A DNA stretch of 64,000 nt, from assembly GCA_002104895.1 (NCBI GenBank), contig MCFG01000131.1:23501-87500 (forward strand), written 5' to 3'. The translations under genes were made by a program, and so were the position numbers. The DNA comes from Anaeromyces robustus (taxonomy: Eukaryota > Neocallimastigomycota > Neocallimastigomycetes > Neocallimastigales > Neocallimastigaceae). This document shows, one piece after another, positions 1 to 13,857 of this stretch (position 1 is its first letter; each line of letters opens with the position of its first letter). Below the pieces are notes generated by a model that did no database searches, was not told where the DNA came from, and saw nothing but the letters and a program-made list of their open reading frames with translations.

Positions 1-666
1 TGCCGACTTGAACAGTTTCTGAATCAAAAAAGATTCTACTTCTTGGACCAGCTTTTTGGAAGCAACTTTTTATATAGAAAATGAAAACAATATAAACAAT
101 ATTAATATAATTTTAATAATAAAGCAATAATAATAATAATAGTAATAATAATATATATTTTATTTTACTTTTTGTTAGTTGTATCAAAAGGAATTGGTGT
201 TGCTGGTCTTTGTTGAGAAACACCTTGGAAAGGTCTTTCAGCTTCTTTTGGTAATATCTTTAAGTTTTTTTCATAAGAAATATATATGTATATAAATAAA
301 TAAATAAATAAATAAATAATTAAATAAATAAGTAAGTAAATAAATAAGTAAATAATTTAAAACGAAGTTATCGTTATTTGTTCAAATTTTTATTCATTAA
401 TTGCTTTAATTTCAAAATTTTTAATTTATAAATGTTATACATATATAAATATATTTTATTTTGATGCTATTAATTATATTTCTATTATTTATTGAATTCT
501 TTTGATTTTAAATTCTATGTTTTTATTTGTTGCTATAATTTATGAACATTACTTTGACAACAGGATTCAAGAGGACATATTCATTATCTTCAATAAATTG
601 GACAGCATCTAAGGGTGAATGTAATTTTGGAATACCAATAGTTTTAATTGTACATGAGTTATCCAT
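1..666 (-). CDS. 6-phosphofructokinase, group II type, 5' part (runs off left edge)
   Basis: Partial gene: the first three exons are in the window. Exon 1 is 666..553 (38 codons, begins MDNSCTIKTIGIPKL), exon 2 is 257..169 and exon 3 is 65..1, continuing out of the window. Introns obey GT..AG on the minus strand and phases match (0, then 2). The exon 3 peptide contains AGPRSRIFFDSETVQVG, which resembles the segment just before the nucleotide-binding Gly-rich loop (CGGLCPG) of plant, trypanosome and amoebal phosphofructokinases. That loop itself would lie just beyond the edge. Exon 1 has the typical FIEDNEYVLLNP region. The enzyme would phosphorylate fructose 6-phosphate in cytosolic glycolysis; whether it uses ATP or pyrophosphate cannot be told without the missing active site. 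The family call rests on a short match. Confidence 0.6.
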
Positions 667-2689
667 TCTTATTATTATTATTATTATTTACAATGAACAA
701 AACTTAATTATTAGTACGAATCACTTTTAATATTATTTACTTAAAAAAATATACAAATATAAAGCATTAACAATATTAATAAAATATAAGATAAAGTATA
801 TATATACTTTTTTATTACTGTTAAAATGTTATTTTATAATTATTTTTTTTTGATAAGATGATGGTTTTAAATATTTTAGAATTGGTTGAGAGAAGAAAAA
901 AAAATTTATTTATTTTTCAAATTAATTTAATATATTTTTTAAATATATTGATAAAAGGCGAGTATTTTTATTCTTTAACAATTCAGTAATAATCAAAAAT
1001 TTAAAAGTTTAAATTGAATTAAATTAATTTATAATTAATATATATGAATAATTTTTATTATGCTTAATATAATGTATAATATATTAAACTATATAAATAA
1101 TTAAAAGAGAAAAAAAGAAATCACTTCAATTAATTTTATTACCGTATATTACAATATAATACAATATATTATATTTTTATTATATATTATAATGAAGTAA
1201 AACATGTATAAATGAATGATAAGAATAATTTTAAAATGTATATTATTATATATACAATATAATAATATTTAATATATTAATAAATAAAGAAAATTAAAAA
1301 AATAATTATATATAAAGAAAATTGGCATTAAAAGTTTCAAGAGTAAATTTATATTTATATATCTTTCAATTAAAATTCTTCAATATGATCATTTGAATAT
1401 TAAATATTATATTTTTTGTAACATATATATTATAAATAAAGAGAGTATATATATTTATTAAACTTTTTGTAACATATATTCACTGATATAGACTATAATT
1501 AATAATATAAATTATTGATAAAGTACAATTCTATAATTAATAGTAAACCTTTTCTATATAATTTATCTTAAGAATGGAAAAAAGCATTTTTTATGTTATT
1601 AAAAGTAACATATAATCGTATTAACTCTCTGGAATAGTTAATAAAGTAACATATAATCATACTTTATTAACTATTCCAGAGAGTTAATAGTTAATAATTT
1701 AAATAAATAAATAAAAAGTTTTATTTAATATTTTGTTGTTTATTTGTAATTATTTAATTACGAGGTACTTTTGGTTTGTAAAAATATAATTAAAATATAA
1801 TATTGTTATTATATTTTATACATATGCATGAAAAGTAATAATGTTATCCTTATAATAAAAAATTTTTTGTTATTATTACTTTCTTAATAATATTCTTTTC
1901 ATACATATTTTTTTATCTATAATTTTTCATTTAGTATAAATATATTCCTAAATTAAAAAAAAATAGGAATAAAGATACTTTATTATACTAAAAAGAAGCG
2001 TTTACTAAAATTAATCATAATTTTTATATTTAGAAAATTGTGTATAAAACTATGATTAATTATACTATTTATTTCTTTAAAGAGAGTTTACTATATAATT
2101 ACTATGTAAATAAATCTAATATTATGAATATAAAAATTATTAATAATTATTAAAATTATAATATTAATATTTTTTTTTTTTTTATTTTTTTAACCAATTA
2201 AAATTGAATAAATGTATTATTAACAGAATTAAGATTGATCATTTTAATAATGTATAATATATTATGTAATATATTATAACTAAATATATTATTTGAAAAA
2301 AAAAAAAATAAAAAAATTAACAAGATTACTAAATTAGAAAAATTGCTCTTTTTTATTTTATTTTTTTTATATATAGTTTTATATATATCCTTTTTTTCAA
2401 CTTTATATAATTGTGCAAATTATATCTTGGAATATTTAAGGATATGATAAATATTCTTTAAATATATTATTATTAAAGTAAATTAAAGAAATAAAGTCTA
2501 AATATAATAACTAAAAGGGATTTAGGAAACCATTCTTTTTTTTATATTTTAGAGAATTTTATATTAATAAAGTAAAAAAAGAAAATATTAAAAATATATA
2601 TAAATAGAATTTTTAAAATAGAAATAAAAAAACTAAAAAAAAAAAAAAAAAAAGAATTCAGGCTTTTAAAATTATAGTCATATAGCAAA
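667..2689. other. AT-rich intergenic region with a perfect hairpin
   Basis: About 2 kb between the divergent phosphofructokinase and GCN1 starts, so it should hold both promoters. I see no coding segment. It is dominated by A and T runs, with poly-A/T stretches near 2170, 2300 and 2636-2653. The only striking structure is the hairpin at 1619-1689. The motif GTAACATATA recurs several times between about 1417 and 1652. Confidence 0.7.
1619..1689. repeat. Perfect 30-bp inverted repeat (hairpin)
   Basis: Arms 1619-1648 and 1660-1689 are exact reverse complements, separated by an 11-nt loop. The arms contain CTCTCTGGAATAG, richer in GC than the surroundings. A 16-nt direct repeat, AAAGTAACATATAATC, sits just before the left arm (1602-1617) and again across the arm/loop boundary (1643-1658). 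It may be a tiny foldback element or a transcribed stem-loop; no terminal duplication proves transposition. Confidence 0.85.
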
Positions 2690-5600
2690 ATGGAAGATGA
2701 AAATTTAAATAACACAGAAGATTACTCAGAAGATATAGATATTGGTTATACTAATGTACCATGGGATACTTTAATTAATGATATAATCTCAACCGAGATT
2801 TTATCTTCTAGTATTAAAAGAAGATTATATTGTTTAGAAAATTTAAATAAAAAATTTAAAGTTCAAGGTAAAATATATGGATATTTATAATTAACAATTA
2901 TTATAATAATAATTAAATAATATATAGAAATTAATAGAAACAATTATTATAATAATAAAAAAATTTATAATTTAATCTTTTTATTTTACTTTATTTTAAA
3001 TATTTGTTATTTAATGCATTTTTATTATGATATTGTATATGAATAAATATTTATATTCTTATATTTAATGTTTTTATAGATTTTCAAGATAATTTAACAC
3101 CAGCTCTTTTAAAAATGATTTTCTTAACTATACCACGTTATATGGATAATGCTTCAAGAACTGAAATTATAAATTTATTAAAAAATATTTATAAAAATAA
3201 TCAAAGAAGAAAGAATGATGAACCATGTGAAAATGCTGTTATAAAAACTTTATGTCATTTAATTGAAAAAGAAAATAAATCAATTTTAAAGTAAAATCTT
3301 TTTTGTTTTATAAAAATTTTTTTAAATAATAATTAAATAAACATTTAAATTTTATATATTAAATATGTTTTAATATGCCATTATTTTATTGTTATGTATT
3401 ACTTATTATTTCATTCATTTTATCATTACAATAATATTTTTTTTTAAAAAAAAAAATTAGTTCATCTTCAGCAAAATTAAAGTATGTACTTCTAACTTGG
3501 ACATATAATTTACTTGATGAAGTTTTATCGGAATCAACGAAAAATATAAAACCAACAGTAAATTCATTATTAAAATCTCAATCTTTATTATTGGAACAAA
3601 TTTTATTAGACAGTACAGCTTCCTCTTCTCTTAAAAATCAATCCATAAAGGTTGCAAGAAAAGTTGTTATTAAAAAGAAACGTTTAGGTGTTGAAACATA
3701 TCTTAATTATGCATTAAATAATGAAGGAAGAAATTGGGCCTTAATTCTCGGATTAGCAGTAGATGTTGCTGTTAGAAAGAATTGGAAGGATATAATTGAG
3801 AATAAAAAAGTAATAATAGTTTATTTATAATTTTAATATAATTATTTAATTAATTAAATAAATATATAATAATCATTTATATATAAATTTAAAAAGGATG
3901 AAGTTATGAAATTTTATAATAAAAATATTGTAAATGGCAAAGGATCTGTTAATGATATTTATCTTGTAAGTAATTATTATTATTGTTATTATTGAAAATA
4001 TAATAAATAATAATATAAATAATAAAAAATATATTGTTTATTAATGGAAATTATTTAATTTATTTTTTTTATATATATTATCATTAATCTTGTTGATTTA
4101 AAGGATTCTTTCAAGACATTTATAGAAAACTTTATGACTTATGATATGTTTAAATCAGATATTTATCCATCTGTTAATAAATTGCTTTTACGTAATCCAG
4201 AAGGTATTTTAAGTGTATTAAATAATATTGCTAAATATGCTACTTTTGATATGATGCCATTATTATCTGAAAAGTCTTTCTTAGACAGTACTATATCCAA
4301 TGCCTATTCAACTAATGAAAATACAAAAAGAAATGCACAATCATTATTTAATACTATATTAGGGAAAAGTATATCTAATGATGAAACTTCTTTAAATAAA
4401 ATTATTAAAGCATTAATGAAACTTCCAGCAGGTAATATTTAATTAATGCAAAAAATCAATTTTTTTTTTTTTGGTCTATTATTATTACTATTATTAATAT
4501 TATTATTATTATTATTATTGGAATGTTTTAATTTTTATATGAATTTATAATTAATTATTGTTATGATATATTAATCAGTATATTAATAATAATTTGTTTT
4601 TTATAAAAAAAAAAAAAAATAGGTAAAAACACACCAGATGCTAAGCAATTTGCTTATAGTACATGTACATTCTTTAAAACTTTACCAGTTAATTCTGTCA
4701 GAGATACTATTAACCAATTAATTACTTTATCTGGAAGAGAAAGTAATGACACAACAATTAAATCAATTAACAATAATATTGGATATTTACTTAACATATT
4801 ATCTGACGATAGCAATGCTCAAGATATTATTAATTCAGTTATGCAGTATTTAACTACAAGTTTATCAAAAGCTAATAAATCTGCTATTAGACTTGCTCAT
4901 TTATCAGGAATTAGAAATTGTTTAAATGAGAAGTCATTTAAATATGTTAGTAATAATAATAAAGGTGTATTAGATTTAGTAAATTCACTTTTAAATACTT
5001 TAAAAAAGGTTCAAACTGCAGGTATTGGAATGCTAAATACTAATTCAGTTAAAGATGTGCCAAGTCCTGCTGAAGGTTATTACAGTATTGAGTGGCTTCA
5101 AAACTTTACAAAATGGGAAAAAGAAAATTTACAAAAATCTGTTGTTGGTAAGTAAATAATGATAATATATATATTTATATACTTTCATATATATAAATTT
5201 GTAATAATTTTAGTATTATTGTTGTTAACAATGTATGATATTATTTTATAATACTATTTAATGTTTTAATAATGTTTTAATAAAAAATATTTATATTTAT
5301 TAAAAAAAAAATAAAAAAATAAAAAAATAAAAATAAATGTTATCAATATTGATACTTACTATGACTGCTAACAATACATAATATTGCTTAAATGATAATT
5401 AATATCAAAATACAATCCAATTATTAAATGTTTTTTAATATTAAAATTAATAAATATTAAATAAATTGATAACATGAATTTAAATTATGTTTAATTGATA
5501 ATAATAGAACCAATATTAGAAGAAAAAAATTTCTCTAATGAATTAGTTGACAAATCATCATATCTACTTAATCATAAGATTTATAATAAGCTTCAATTAT

Positions 5601-8600
5601 CAGAAGAAGAAACCTTTTCTTTTGCAAATGTTATTATTTCATTATTAAAAAGAAGTGATATTGAACAAATGATTAATGAATGTGAAAATGAATTTGCTGA
5701 TGTTCTTGATTATCTATCTATCAGTTGTAAACATTATAAAGTTAGAAATTATGTAAATGAGGAAATTAGATCTCTTATGATTTCCAATCTTAAAAATGAA
5801 AATTTAGATTCTATTGATTTCCTTGTTAAAATTGTATCTACTGGTATTGTTAATTTACTTAAAGAATCTGAAGAAAGTATTTCAAAAAATCAAAATGCAT
5901 TAGCTTGGCCAGAAGATTCTTCATATAATTCAAGTGATTTTGAGGTCAAGTTATATAGTACTTTAAAATCACTTGTTCCAGATGCATCATTGGTTGAAGG
6001 CATTGATAAAGATATTACTAATGATTACCTTGAAGATATTCTTTTAAAATTGGTTATTATTTTATCTCACCCACGTATTGTTAAAAAGTTAGGTATTGAT
6101 AGTTGGCTTCAATTATGTTATAATGTTGAAATTGATCCAATTAATCTTGTTTCAACAAAATCTGAATCATTATTAACAAAATGGATAAATAAGGAAACAG
6201 ATGATGCTTATTATGGTACTTTAGATTTAAATGATTCATTATTTTTAGAAGCTACTTTAAATGCTATTTCTATGTTTACATCAGTATCTGAGGATATTGT
6301 TTTACCAATTGTTGTTGCTAATGCTATTAATGAATTTAAAAACTATAGAAATACTGAACTTTCTCAAACTGATATTGATATTTGGAAAACACCAGAAGGT
6401 GAATTATATGACGATCCACTTAAAAAGAATGATAATAGAGGTTCTAATAAAAAGGACGATTGGGAAAGAAAATTACAAAAAGAAATTGAAGAAAAACGTC
6501 GCGCAAGCGGACGTACTGTTCAACAAAAATTAACTAAGGAACAAAAAGCTTTAGTAGATAAGCAACTTGCTAAAGAATCTGAAATTAGACAAAATGTTCA
6601 ATCTATTTATGAAAAAGTTAAAACAGCTATTTTAACAATGAATAGTGCTATTTCTGGTGTTGCTACTAGTAATAAGAGTTATTTAGAAGATGAAGCTCCA
6701 GAAGATTCAACCTTAGATAAATGGATCGGTATTATTATTGATACTTTATTAAAGGATGTTATTCTTTATGAACTTAATATCTTTAAACAAGGAAGAAAGA
6801 AAGAATTTATTTACAAGGATGGTATTGATACATTAAATAAACTTGGTGGTTGTCTTCCACTTAAAGTACATGATATTATAACACCACCATTATTATTAAT
6901 GTCAATATTACGTTCTTTTGGTGTTGGTAGAAATGAAGAAAATGAGGAAATTCCTTCTCACTGGTCATCCATAAATATTGAAACTTTAGCAAAGAATTCA
7001 TTAACTAAAATGACTTCTTACCTTAAGAAATATATTACCCCATCTACTTTTGCTTATATGTATCCACTTATTGATAATATTCTTGGAGTTAAAGGAACTA
7101 TATCAACTATTCCGGAAAAGAATAGATTTGAATTAATAGATAAATGTATTGATTTTATTGGAAAATATTATGATCCAGAATATGCAAATTGTCATTCAAT
7201 TAAAAATACATCAATTCTTAAATGCTTATTAGGTATTATTGGTCAGTATCCAAAATATCTTAGTAGTTGCTCAGAAGGTATTGTTAGATTATGTGAAGGT
7301 GTTAGATTATCACAAGAAAATCTTTATGAATTAGAAGAAGATGATGATGAAGATGAAGAAAATGAAGAAGAAAAACAAGAAGAAAATAAAAGTTCTATTA
7401 AGGAAAAAGAATTATCTGAACTTGAAGGTGAAGATAATGATTCTTTCGTTAGTGAATTACTCGATGGATTACTTTCTGAAAGTAATGATGTTAGAAGCAT
7501 TTGTCTTAAGGGATTGACCATTGTTGATATTCCATATGGAGAATTAGATACTAAATATAATATCCGTGATTATATTTCTGCTTTTGATGAAGATGAAGCT
7601 ATTGGTAATTTCTCTATGAATGCTTTCCTTGAAAAGAATGGTGAAGATGTTCACACTTTAGAAGAAATTAATGGTATTGCTGATCTTATTACACATCCAG
7701 TTGAAGTTATTAGAAATAATTCATCAAAGGCTTTAGCAAAATGTGTTAAAGATTATCCTGAAGCTCTTGATTCTGTAATTGATAAAATTTATGAAACCTA
7801 CAGAGATCTTAAAGCTCCACCTGTTCCAGAATATGATGAATTTGGTATGGTTATTAAGGAATCCTTAATTAAGGAGGATAATTGGCAAGCTAGAAGTGGC
7901 TTGGCTAATGCTTTAAAGAATTGTGCACCATCATTAACTTCTTGTGATAATTTAGAAAAATTATATAAATTTTTAATTTATGATAAAGGTTTAGGTGATG
8001 AAAATTCTGATGTTAGTAGAGCAATGCTTGATGCAGGTCTTTCTGCTCTTAAACTCAACGGAAAGAATCATATTAAAAAGCTTTTAGATATTATGAATGG
8101 TTACTTATCAAAACCATCTAGTGGTAATTCTGAAGATCAAGATCGTATTCGTGAATCAGTTGTTATTTCATTAGGAACACTCTCCCAACATCTTGATTCA
8201 GATGATCCATCTATTCCAGTTGTTATTTCTAAATTAATTGATACTTTAAAGACTCCATCTGAAGCTGTCCAAGAAGCCGTTGCTAATTGTCTTCCAGGTT
8301 TAATTAAATCTATTAATAAAAACGAAAGTGCTGAATTAGTTCAGAAATTATTAGATGGTATTCTTAATGGTAAGAATTATGGTGAAAGAAGAGGTAATGC
8401 ATATGGTCTTGCTGGTGTTGTTAAAGGTCGTGGTATGGCTACTTTAAAAGAATGTGATATTATGCAAAAATTAAAAGAAGCTGTTGAAAATAAGAAGAAA
8501 TATGAATACAGAGAAGGTGCTTTGTGTGCATTTGAAACTTTATCTATGACATTAGGTAGATTATTTGAACCATATATTATTCAAATTATTCCATATTTAT

Positions 8601-11600
8601 TAACATGTTTTGGTGATCCAAAATCAGAAGTTCGTGAAGCTACTCAAGATGCTGCTAGGGTTATTATGAGTAAAATTAGTGGTCACTGTGTTAAACTTAT
8701 TTTACCAAGTTTACTTAAAGGTTTAGAAGATAATAATTGGAGAACTAAAACCGGTAGTATTGAATTTTTAGGTACTATGGCTTTCTGTGTTCCAAAACAA
8801 TTAAGTATCAGTTTACCTTCTATTATTCCAAGTTTATGTGAAGTTTTATCTGATTCACATATGAAAGTTCAAGAAGCTGCTAAGAATGCCTTAAATAATT
8901 TTGGTCAGGTTATTAAGAATCCAGAAATTCAAGAACTTGTCCCATCTCTTATTGATGCTATGGTTAATCCAGATACTAAGACTGCCACTGCTTTAAAGGA
9001 TCTATTAGAGACTGCTTTTGTTCATTATATTGATGCTCCATCATTAGCTTTAGTTATGCCAATTATTGGTCGTGGTTTAAGAGAGAGAAATAGTGAAATT
9101 AAGAAAATGGCTTCTCAAATTATGGGTAATATGTCTTCATTAACAGATAAAAAGGATATTATTCCATATATTGCAAGACTTATGCCAAGTCTTAAGGAAG
9201 TTTTAATTGATCCTAATCCAGAAGCCCGTGGTTACGCTTCTAAAGCATTAGGTACAATGGTTGAAAAATTAGGTGAAGATAACTTCCCAGAATTAATGTC
9301 CGAGTTAATTGCTATCTTGAAATCTGATACTAGTGCTGTTGATCGTTCTGGTGCTGCTCAAGGTCTTAGTGAAGTGGTACGTGGTCTTGGTATTAACCGT
9401 ATGGAAAAACTTCTTCCTGAAGTTATCGAAAATACATCTAGCTCTAAACAATATGTACGTGAAGGTTTTATGACACTCTTAGTTTATCTTCCTGCCACCT
9501 TTGGTGATCAATTCCAAAACTATCTTAGTAAGATTATTCCATGCATTCTTAATGGTTTAGCTGATGAAGTGGAAAATGTAAGAAATGTCAGTTTGAGAGC
9601 TGGTCAAATGATTGTTCAAAATTACTCTACTACTGCCGTCGATTTATTACTTCCTGCCTTAAAGAGAGGACTCTTCGACGATAATTGGAGAATTCGTCTT
9701 AGTTCTATTCAACTTTTGGGTGACTTACTTTACCGTATCATTGGTATTACTAAGAATACTTTGAATAGTGACGATATTGAACAATTAGATGTTTACGGTT
9801 CTGAAACTGCTCGTAAAGTTCTTATCTTTACATTAGGAGAAGAAGGTTACATGCAAGTCTTGTCTTCAATTTACATTGTAAGAAGCGATACTAGTGCTGT
9901 TGTTCGTCAATGCAGTATACATATTTGGAAGTCAATTGTTGCAAATACTCCAAAGACTCTTAAAGAAATTCTTCCAATCTTAATGAATATGCTTATTAAT
10001 AACTTAGCAAGTTCAGAATATGAAAGAAGAGAAGCTGCTGCTCGTACTTTAGGTGATCTTGTTAGAAAACTTGGTGAAGGTATTCTCGATGAAATTTTAC
10101 CGACCTTTGATACTGGTCTTGAAAGTGAAAATGTTTACACCAGACAAGGTGTTTGTATTGGTATTAGTAAGATTCTTGCTAGTATTGGTAAGACACAATT
10201 GGCTGACTTTGCTGAAAGAATGATTCCATTAGTTCAAAAATCATTGGTAGATCCAGAAGCTTCTGTTCGTGAAGCCTCTGCTCAAGCATTTGATGTTTTA
10301 CATCAAAGTATTGGTAACAAAGCTATTGATGAAATCTTACCTAAGTTACTTAGTGACCTTAAGGACGGTGATAATTCTACATATGCTTTAGAAGCTTTAA
10401 AGGAAATTATGGCTATTCGTGCACATGTTGTTTTCCCTGTTCTTATTCCTACCCTTATTCAACAACCAATTTCTTCCTTCAATGCTCGTGCATTAGGTAG
10501 TTTAATTTCTGTTGCCGGTCAAGCATTAACTCGTAAGTTAAATGTTATTATTCCAGCTTTAATGAATGGTCTTGAACAAGAAGATGATGCTCAAGATGAT
10601 ATAAGAGAAACTTTAAAGATCGCTTTATCATCTGTTGATGATGAAGAAGGTGTTATGGCTTTAATTGAATTATTATTGGAAACTATTCGTGACACTCATT
10701 TAACTAAGTGTAAATCAGGTTGTAATTGCTTGGAAATATTCTGTTCCGAAACCCATACCGATTTATCTGACTATATACCTGATCTCTTGGATGTTTTAAT
10801 TAACTTATTGAATCATAATGATGATGAAATTGTAAAGGTTAGTTGGAGAACTCTTGCTGCTGTTACTAAGGAAATTAAGAAAGATTCTCTTGATGATTAT
10901 GTTACTTGCTTGAGAAAGTCTATTAATGAAGCTTGTGAAAACTTAGGTCCAGATGAACCATTAAAAGGTTTCTGTTTACCAAAGGGTATTTCACCAGTTT
11001 TACCAATTTATTTACACGGATTAATGTATTCTACTTCTGAAACTCGTGAATATGCTGCTATTGGTATTGGTGAACTTGTTCAACGCACTTCCGCAGATTC
11101 CCTTAAACCATTTGTTACTCAAATAACTGGTCCACTTATTCGTGTTATTGGTGATCGTTTCCCATGGCAAGTTAAAGCTGCTATCTTAAAAACACTTAAC
11201 ATTTTATTATCTAAGGTTCCAATGATGCTTAAACCATTCTTACCACAATTACAAAGAACCTTTATCAAATCTCTTACTGAGCAACAATCTGTTGTTCGTA
11301 ACCAAGCTGCTAAGGCACTTTCTGTATTAGTACCACTTCAACCTCGTCTTGATCCTTTAATTGTTGAAATTAACACTGGTTATAAAAATGCTTCAGATTC
11401 TGGTGTTAAAGAAGCTATGCTAGCAGCTTTATTTAACGTATTAAAGACTGTTAAGAATAGAAAAGATAAAAAAGTTTCTCCAGCTACTTGTGCAATTGTT
11501 GAGAAGACTCTTATATCTACCTTAAATAATCATAATGTTGAACAGAATATTCTTTTATATGCAGCTCAATCTTTTGGATCCTATTGTGCTATTACTTCCG

Positions 11601-12334
11601 AAGATAAAGCTTCAGAATTAATTAAAAATACTATTGATACTTTCAATAACAGCGACTCTAATGATGATAAGGCCTCTTCAATATTATCATTATTAAATGT
11701 TATTTATGAAGCTCCAGAATTATTATCTAAATTTGGATATATAGATGATCTTGTTGAAATTATTAAAGAATGTTTTGAAAATATTGATACTGTTATTGTT
11801 TGTGATAATGCTGTTAAAATAGCTGGTCAATTACTTCTTAATAAAGAAAATGATACTAATAATCTACTTGAACGTCTTGTTCCATCTTTTGTTGTTTTAT
11901 TGAAATCAAGACCAAGTGAATGTAAACGTACTGCATTGATTGTAATTAAAGAGATTGCGAAGAAGGATCATTCTAGTGTTCTTCCTTTCCTTAATCAACT
12001 TATTCCAGTAATAATGACATGTGTTCGTGATAGAAATATACCTGTTAAACTTTCTAGTGAACGTGCATTGATTTATTTATTTGATTTAAAGAATGGAAAT
12101 GATGTTCTTCAAGTAAGTATTTTAGATTATTTATATATATATATTTATATGTTTTTCAAAATATTTTTTAATGATAATTATTTAATTTATTTATTTATTA
12201 TTTAATAGAATTACTTAAGTACTCTTGAAGGTCCAGCTGTTCGTTCCACTGGTGATTATGCTAGAAGAGTATTAACTAAATTAGCTAGTCAAGATGTTGA
12301 AAGCGAAGATGAAGATATATTTTCTACTTTATAA
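2690..12334 (+). CDS. GCN1: eIF2-alpha kinase activator GCN1 (HEAT-repeat scaffold)
   Basis: Eight exons: 2690-2867, 3080-3290, 3461-3809, 3897-3965, 4104-4431, 4623-5147, 5508-12112, 12209-12334, coding for 2796 aa, close to the ~2670 aa of yeast and human GCN1. All introns are GT..AG and in phase. An in-frame TAG 15 nt upstream supports the start. GCN1 sits on stalled or collided ribosomes and activates the kinase GCN2 when uncharged tRNA accumulates. The protein is almost all HEAT repeats. Hallmarks: the basic KLTKEQKALVDKQLAKE segment, the eEF3-like block with DDNWRTKTGSIEFLG (about residue 1627) and RGLFDDNWRIRL (about 1939), and the GCN2-binding side with FPWQVKAAILKTL (about 2437). A strongly acidic Glu/Asp linker lies at about 1163-1190 (nt 7337-7400). 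The tail ends in acidic residues. Confidence 0.97.
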
Positions 12335-12468
12335 ATAATAAATTAATATATTATAGATAATTATAGATAATTATAATTATAAATATTCATACAAATAAAA
12401 TTAAATATATATAACAAAAATTCAAATATTCCAAAAATAAAGATTTAAAATTTAAAATTCAAAATTCG

Positions 12469-12514
<46 letters not shown>

Positions 12515-12642
12515 ATATATAATTTGCACATAAATGTTATTTTATTTTTATAAATAAATAATAAATAATTAATAAAAATAAAAATAAAAATAAAAATATA
12601 TATATTTAGTTTTCTTCTTTATTTTTTTTCCTTTTCTTTTAA

Positions 12643-12690
<48 letters not shown>

Positions 12691-13026
12691 CTTTTTTTAC
12701 AGAATAGATATATAAGTCATAATAAGAAAAAAAAAAAAAAAAGCAAATACATAACAACAAAATATATTAAAAAAATAAAGACAAAAATAGAAGTATAAAT
12801 AAGATTATATTAAACAAAAATAAATTACAATATAATTTATTATATAAAACAATAATACAATAATTGTCAAAAAATATATTAATGTAATATTTTATGTTAA
12901 ATAGAAATAGCTTTATATTATAATTAAATAATGTGTTTATTTGTCATTTTTCATTAAATTAAAAATAAGACCATCACAAAAATAAATTATCATTTTGTGC
13001 TTAGATATTGAAATAAATCAATATAT

Positions 13027-13028
13027 AA

Positions 13029-13095
<67 letters not shown>

Positions 13096-13164
13096 GTAAA
13101 TAAATAAATAAATAAGTAAATAAATAAATAAATAAATAAGTAAATAAATAAATAAATAAATAAA
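13027..13164. repeat. (AAAT)n microsatellite with AAGT variants
   Basis: About 34 tetranucleotide units, mostly AAAT with interspersed AAGT, ending about 80 bp before the LINE insertion site. Confidence 0.9.
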
Positions 13165-13243
13165 ATATTAAAAGAAAAGATTATTAATTATTAATAATTA
13201 ATATAAATTAATTGAATAATAATATCATAATTATTGGTGATTC

Positions 13244-13256
13244 TTTAAACTTTTTA
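13244..13256. repeat. LINE target-site duplication, left copy
   Basis: TTTAAACTTTTTA, identical to 18435-18447, which follows the LINE poly-A tail directly. The next base differs on each side (C against G), so the duplication is exactly 13 bp. Confidence 0.93.
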
Positions 13257-13359
13257 CCTCTTCTGAGGACCTGTACTTCCATTCATTTGGAATGCTCAGA
13301 AGAGGGTAAATGCCTGTCGATACATGGCGACGTTAAGGGCATTTTATGAAGTCTCCTCA
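13257..13359 (+). ncRNA. Structured 5' terminus of the LINE; HDV-like ribozyme candidate
   Basis: Pairings visible from the first base of the element: P1 13257-13263 with 13299-13305 (CCTCTTC/GAAGAGG, 7 bp); P2 13264-13269 with 13354-13359 (TGAGGA/TCCTCA); a hairpin 13280-13284 with 13290-13294; and a two-part hairpin 13308-13314 with 13338-13344 plus 13316-13319 with 13328-13331. The order P1, P2, P3, P1', P4, P2' is that of HDV-like self-cleaving ribozymes, which are known at exactly this place in other non-LTR elements. Against it: the first base is C rather than G, P3 does not abut P1', and the P4-P2 joint lacks the usual catalytic C context. The rival fold extends P1 to 11 bp using TGAG/CTCA. 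Confidence 0.4.
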
Positions 13360-13857
13360 ATAATTGTTCTTTTTTCTAATAATATGTATAAGTTGGATAT
13401 GCAGGAAATGAGTTATTTGTATTTTCTTTTAAATTTATCTTTCATGTATTTCTGTATATTATCACTGTATGAATCCATTGTAATTGCTTTAATTATTGTA
13501 TGAGCTTGATTCACTCAAAAGCATGTGCTTATACTTTATTAGAATTTAGAATAGTTATTTTTGAGTTCTTCACCTTTAACTTTTTTTTTAATTTTCATGA
13601 ATTTAAGAATTTACAAGATTTCAAATATATTTACATTCGCAAAAAGAGATTTTTATAACAACTATCAATATTCTACAAGTGTTTTTATAATAGAGTAAAG
13701 AAGATAAACAATTGATAAATTTAAACAAAAGAAAAAAAAAAAAAGAAAAAATTTACATTCAGTTATTACTAGTCTACATTTTTAACTCGATTTTTTTAGT
13801 TTAGTACTTTCATTTTACTTTTTTTATTTTTTTCATCAATATTAAATATAGATCATA

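Larger units (their letters stand above)
12335..13256. other. Intergenic region, poly-A tract and AAAT microsatellite
   Basis: Region between the GCN1 stop and the LINE, with no coding segment. An AATAAA (12436-12441) may be the GCN1 polyadenylation signal; it precedes an uninterrupted run of 44 A at 12469-12512. A TA repeat plus a T run lies at about 12648-12690. A long AAAT tetranucleotide array with some AAGT units occupies about 13027-13164. The left copy of the LINE target-site duplication is at 13244-13256. Confidence 0.8.

Noticed and set aside
12469-12512. Poly-A tail of a second retroposed element after GCN1
   Set aside because: No target-site duplication or retrotransposon body is visible upstream; GCN1 itself keeps its introns, so the run is treated as a homopolymer.
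13263-13269. Hammerhead ribozyme core (CTGAGGA matches CUGANGA)
   Set aside because: The required GAAA segment and the matching stems II and III are absent nearby; the motif is explained by the stem pairing.
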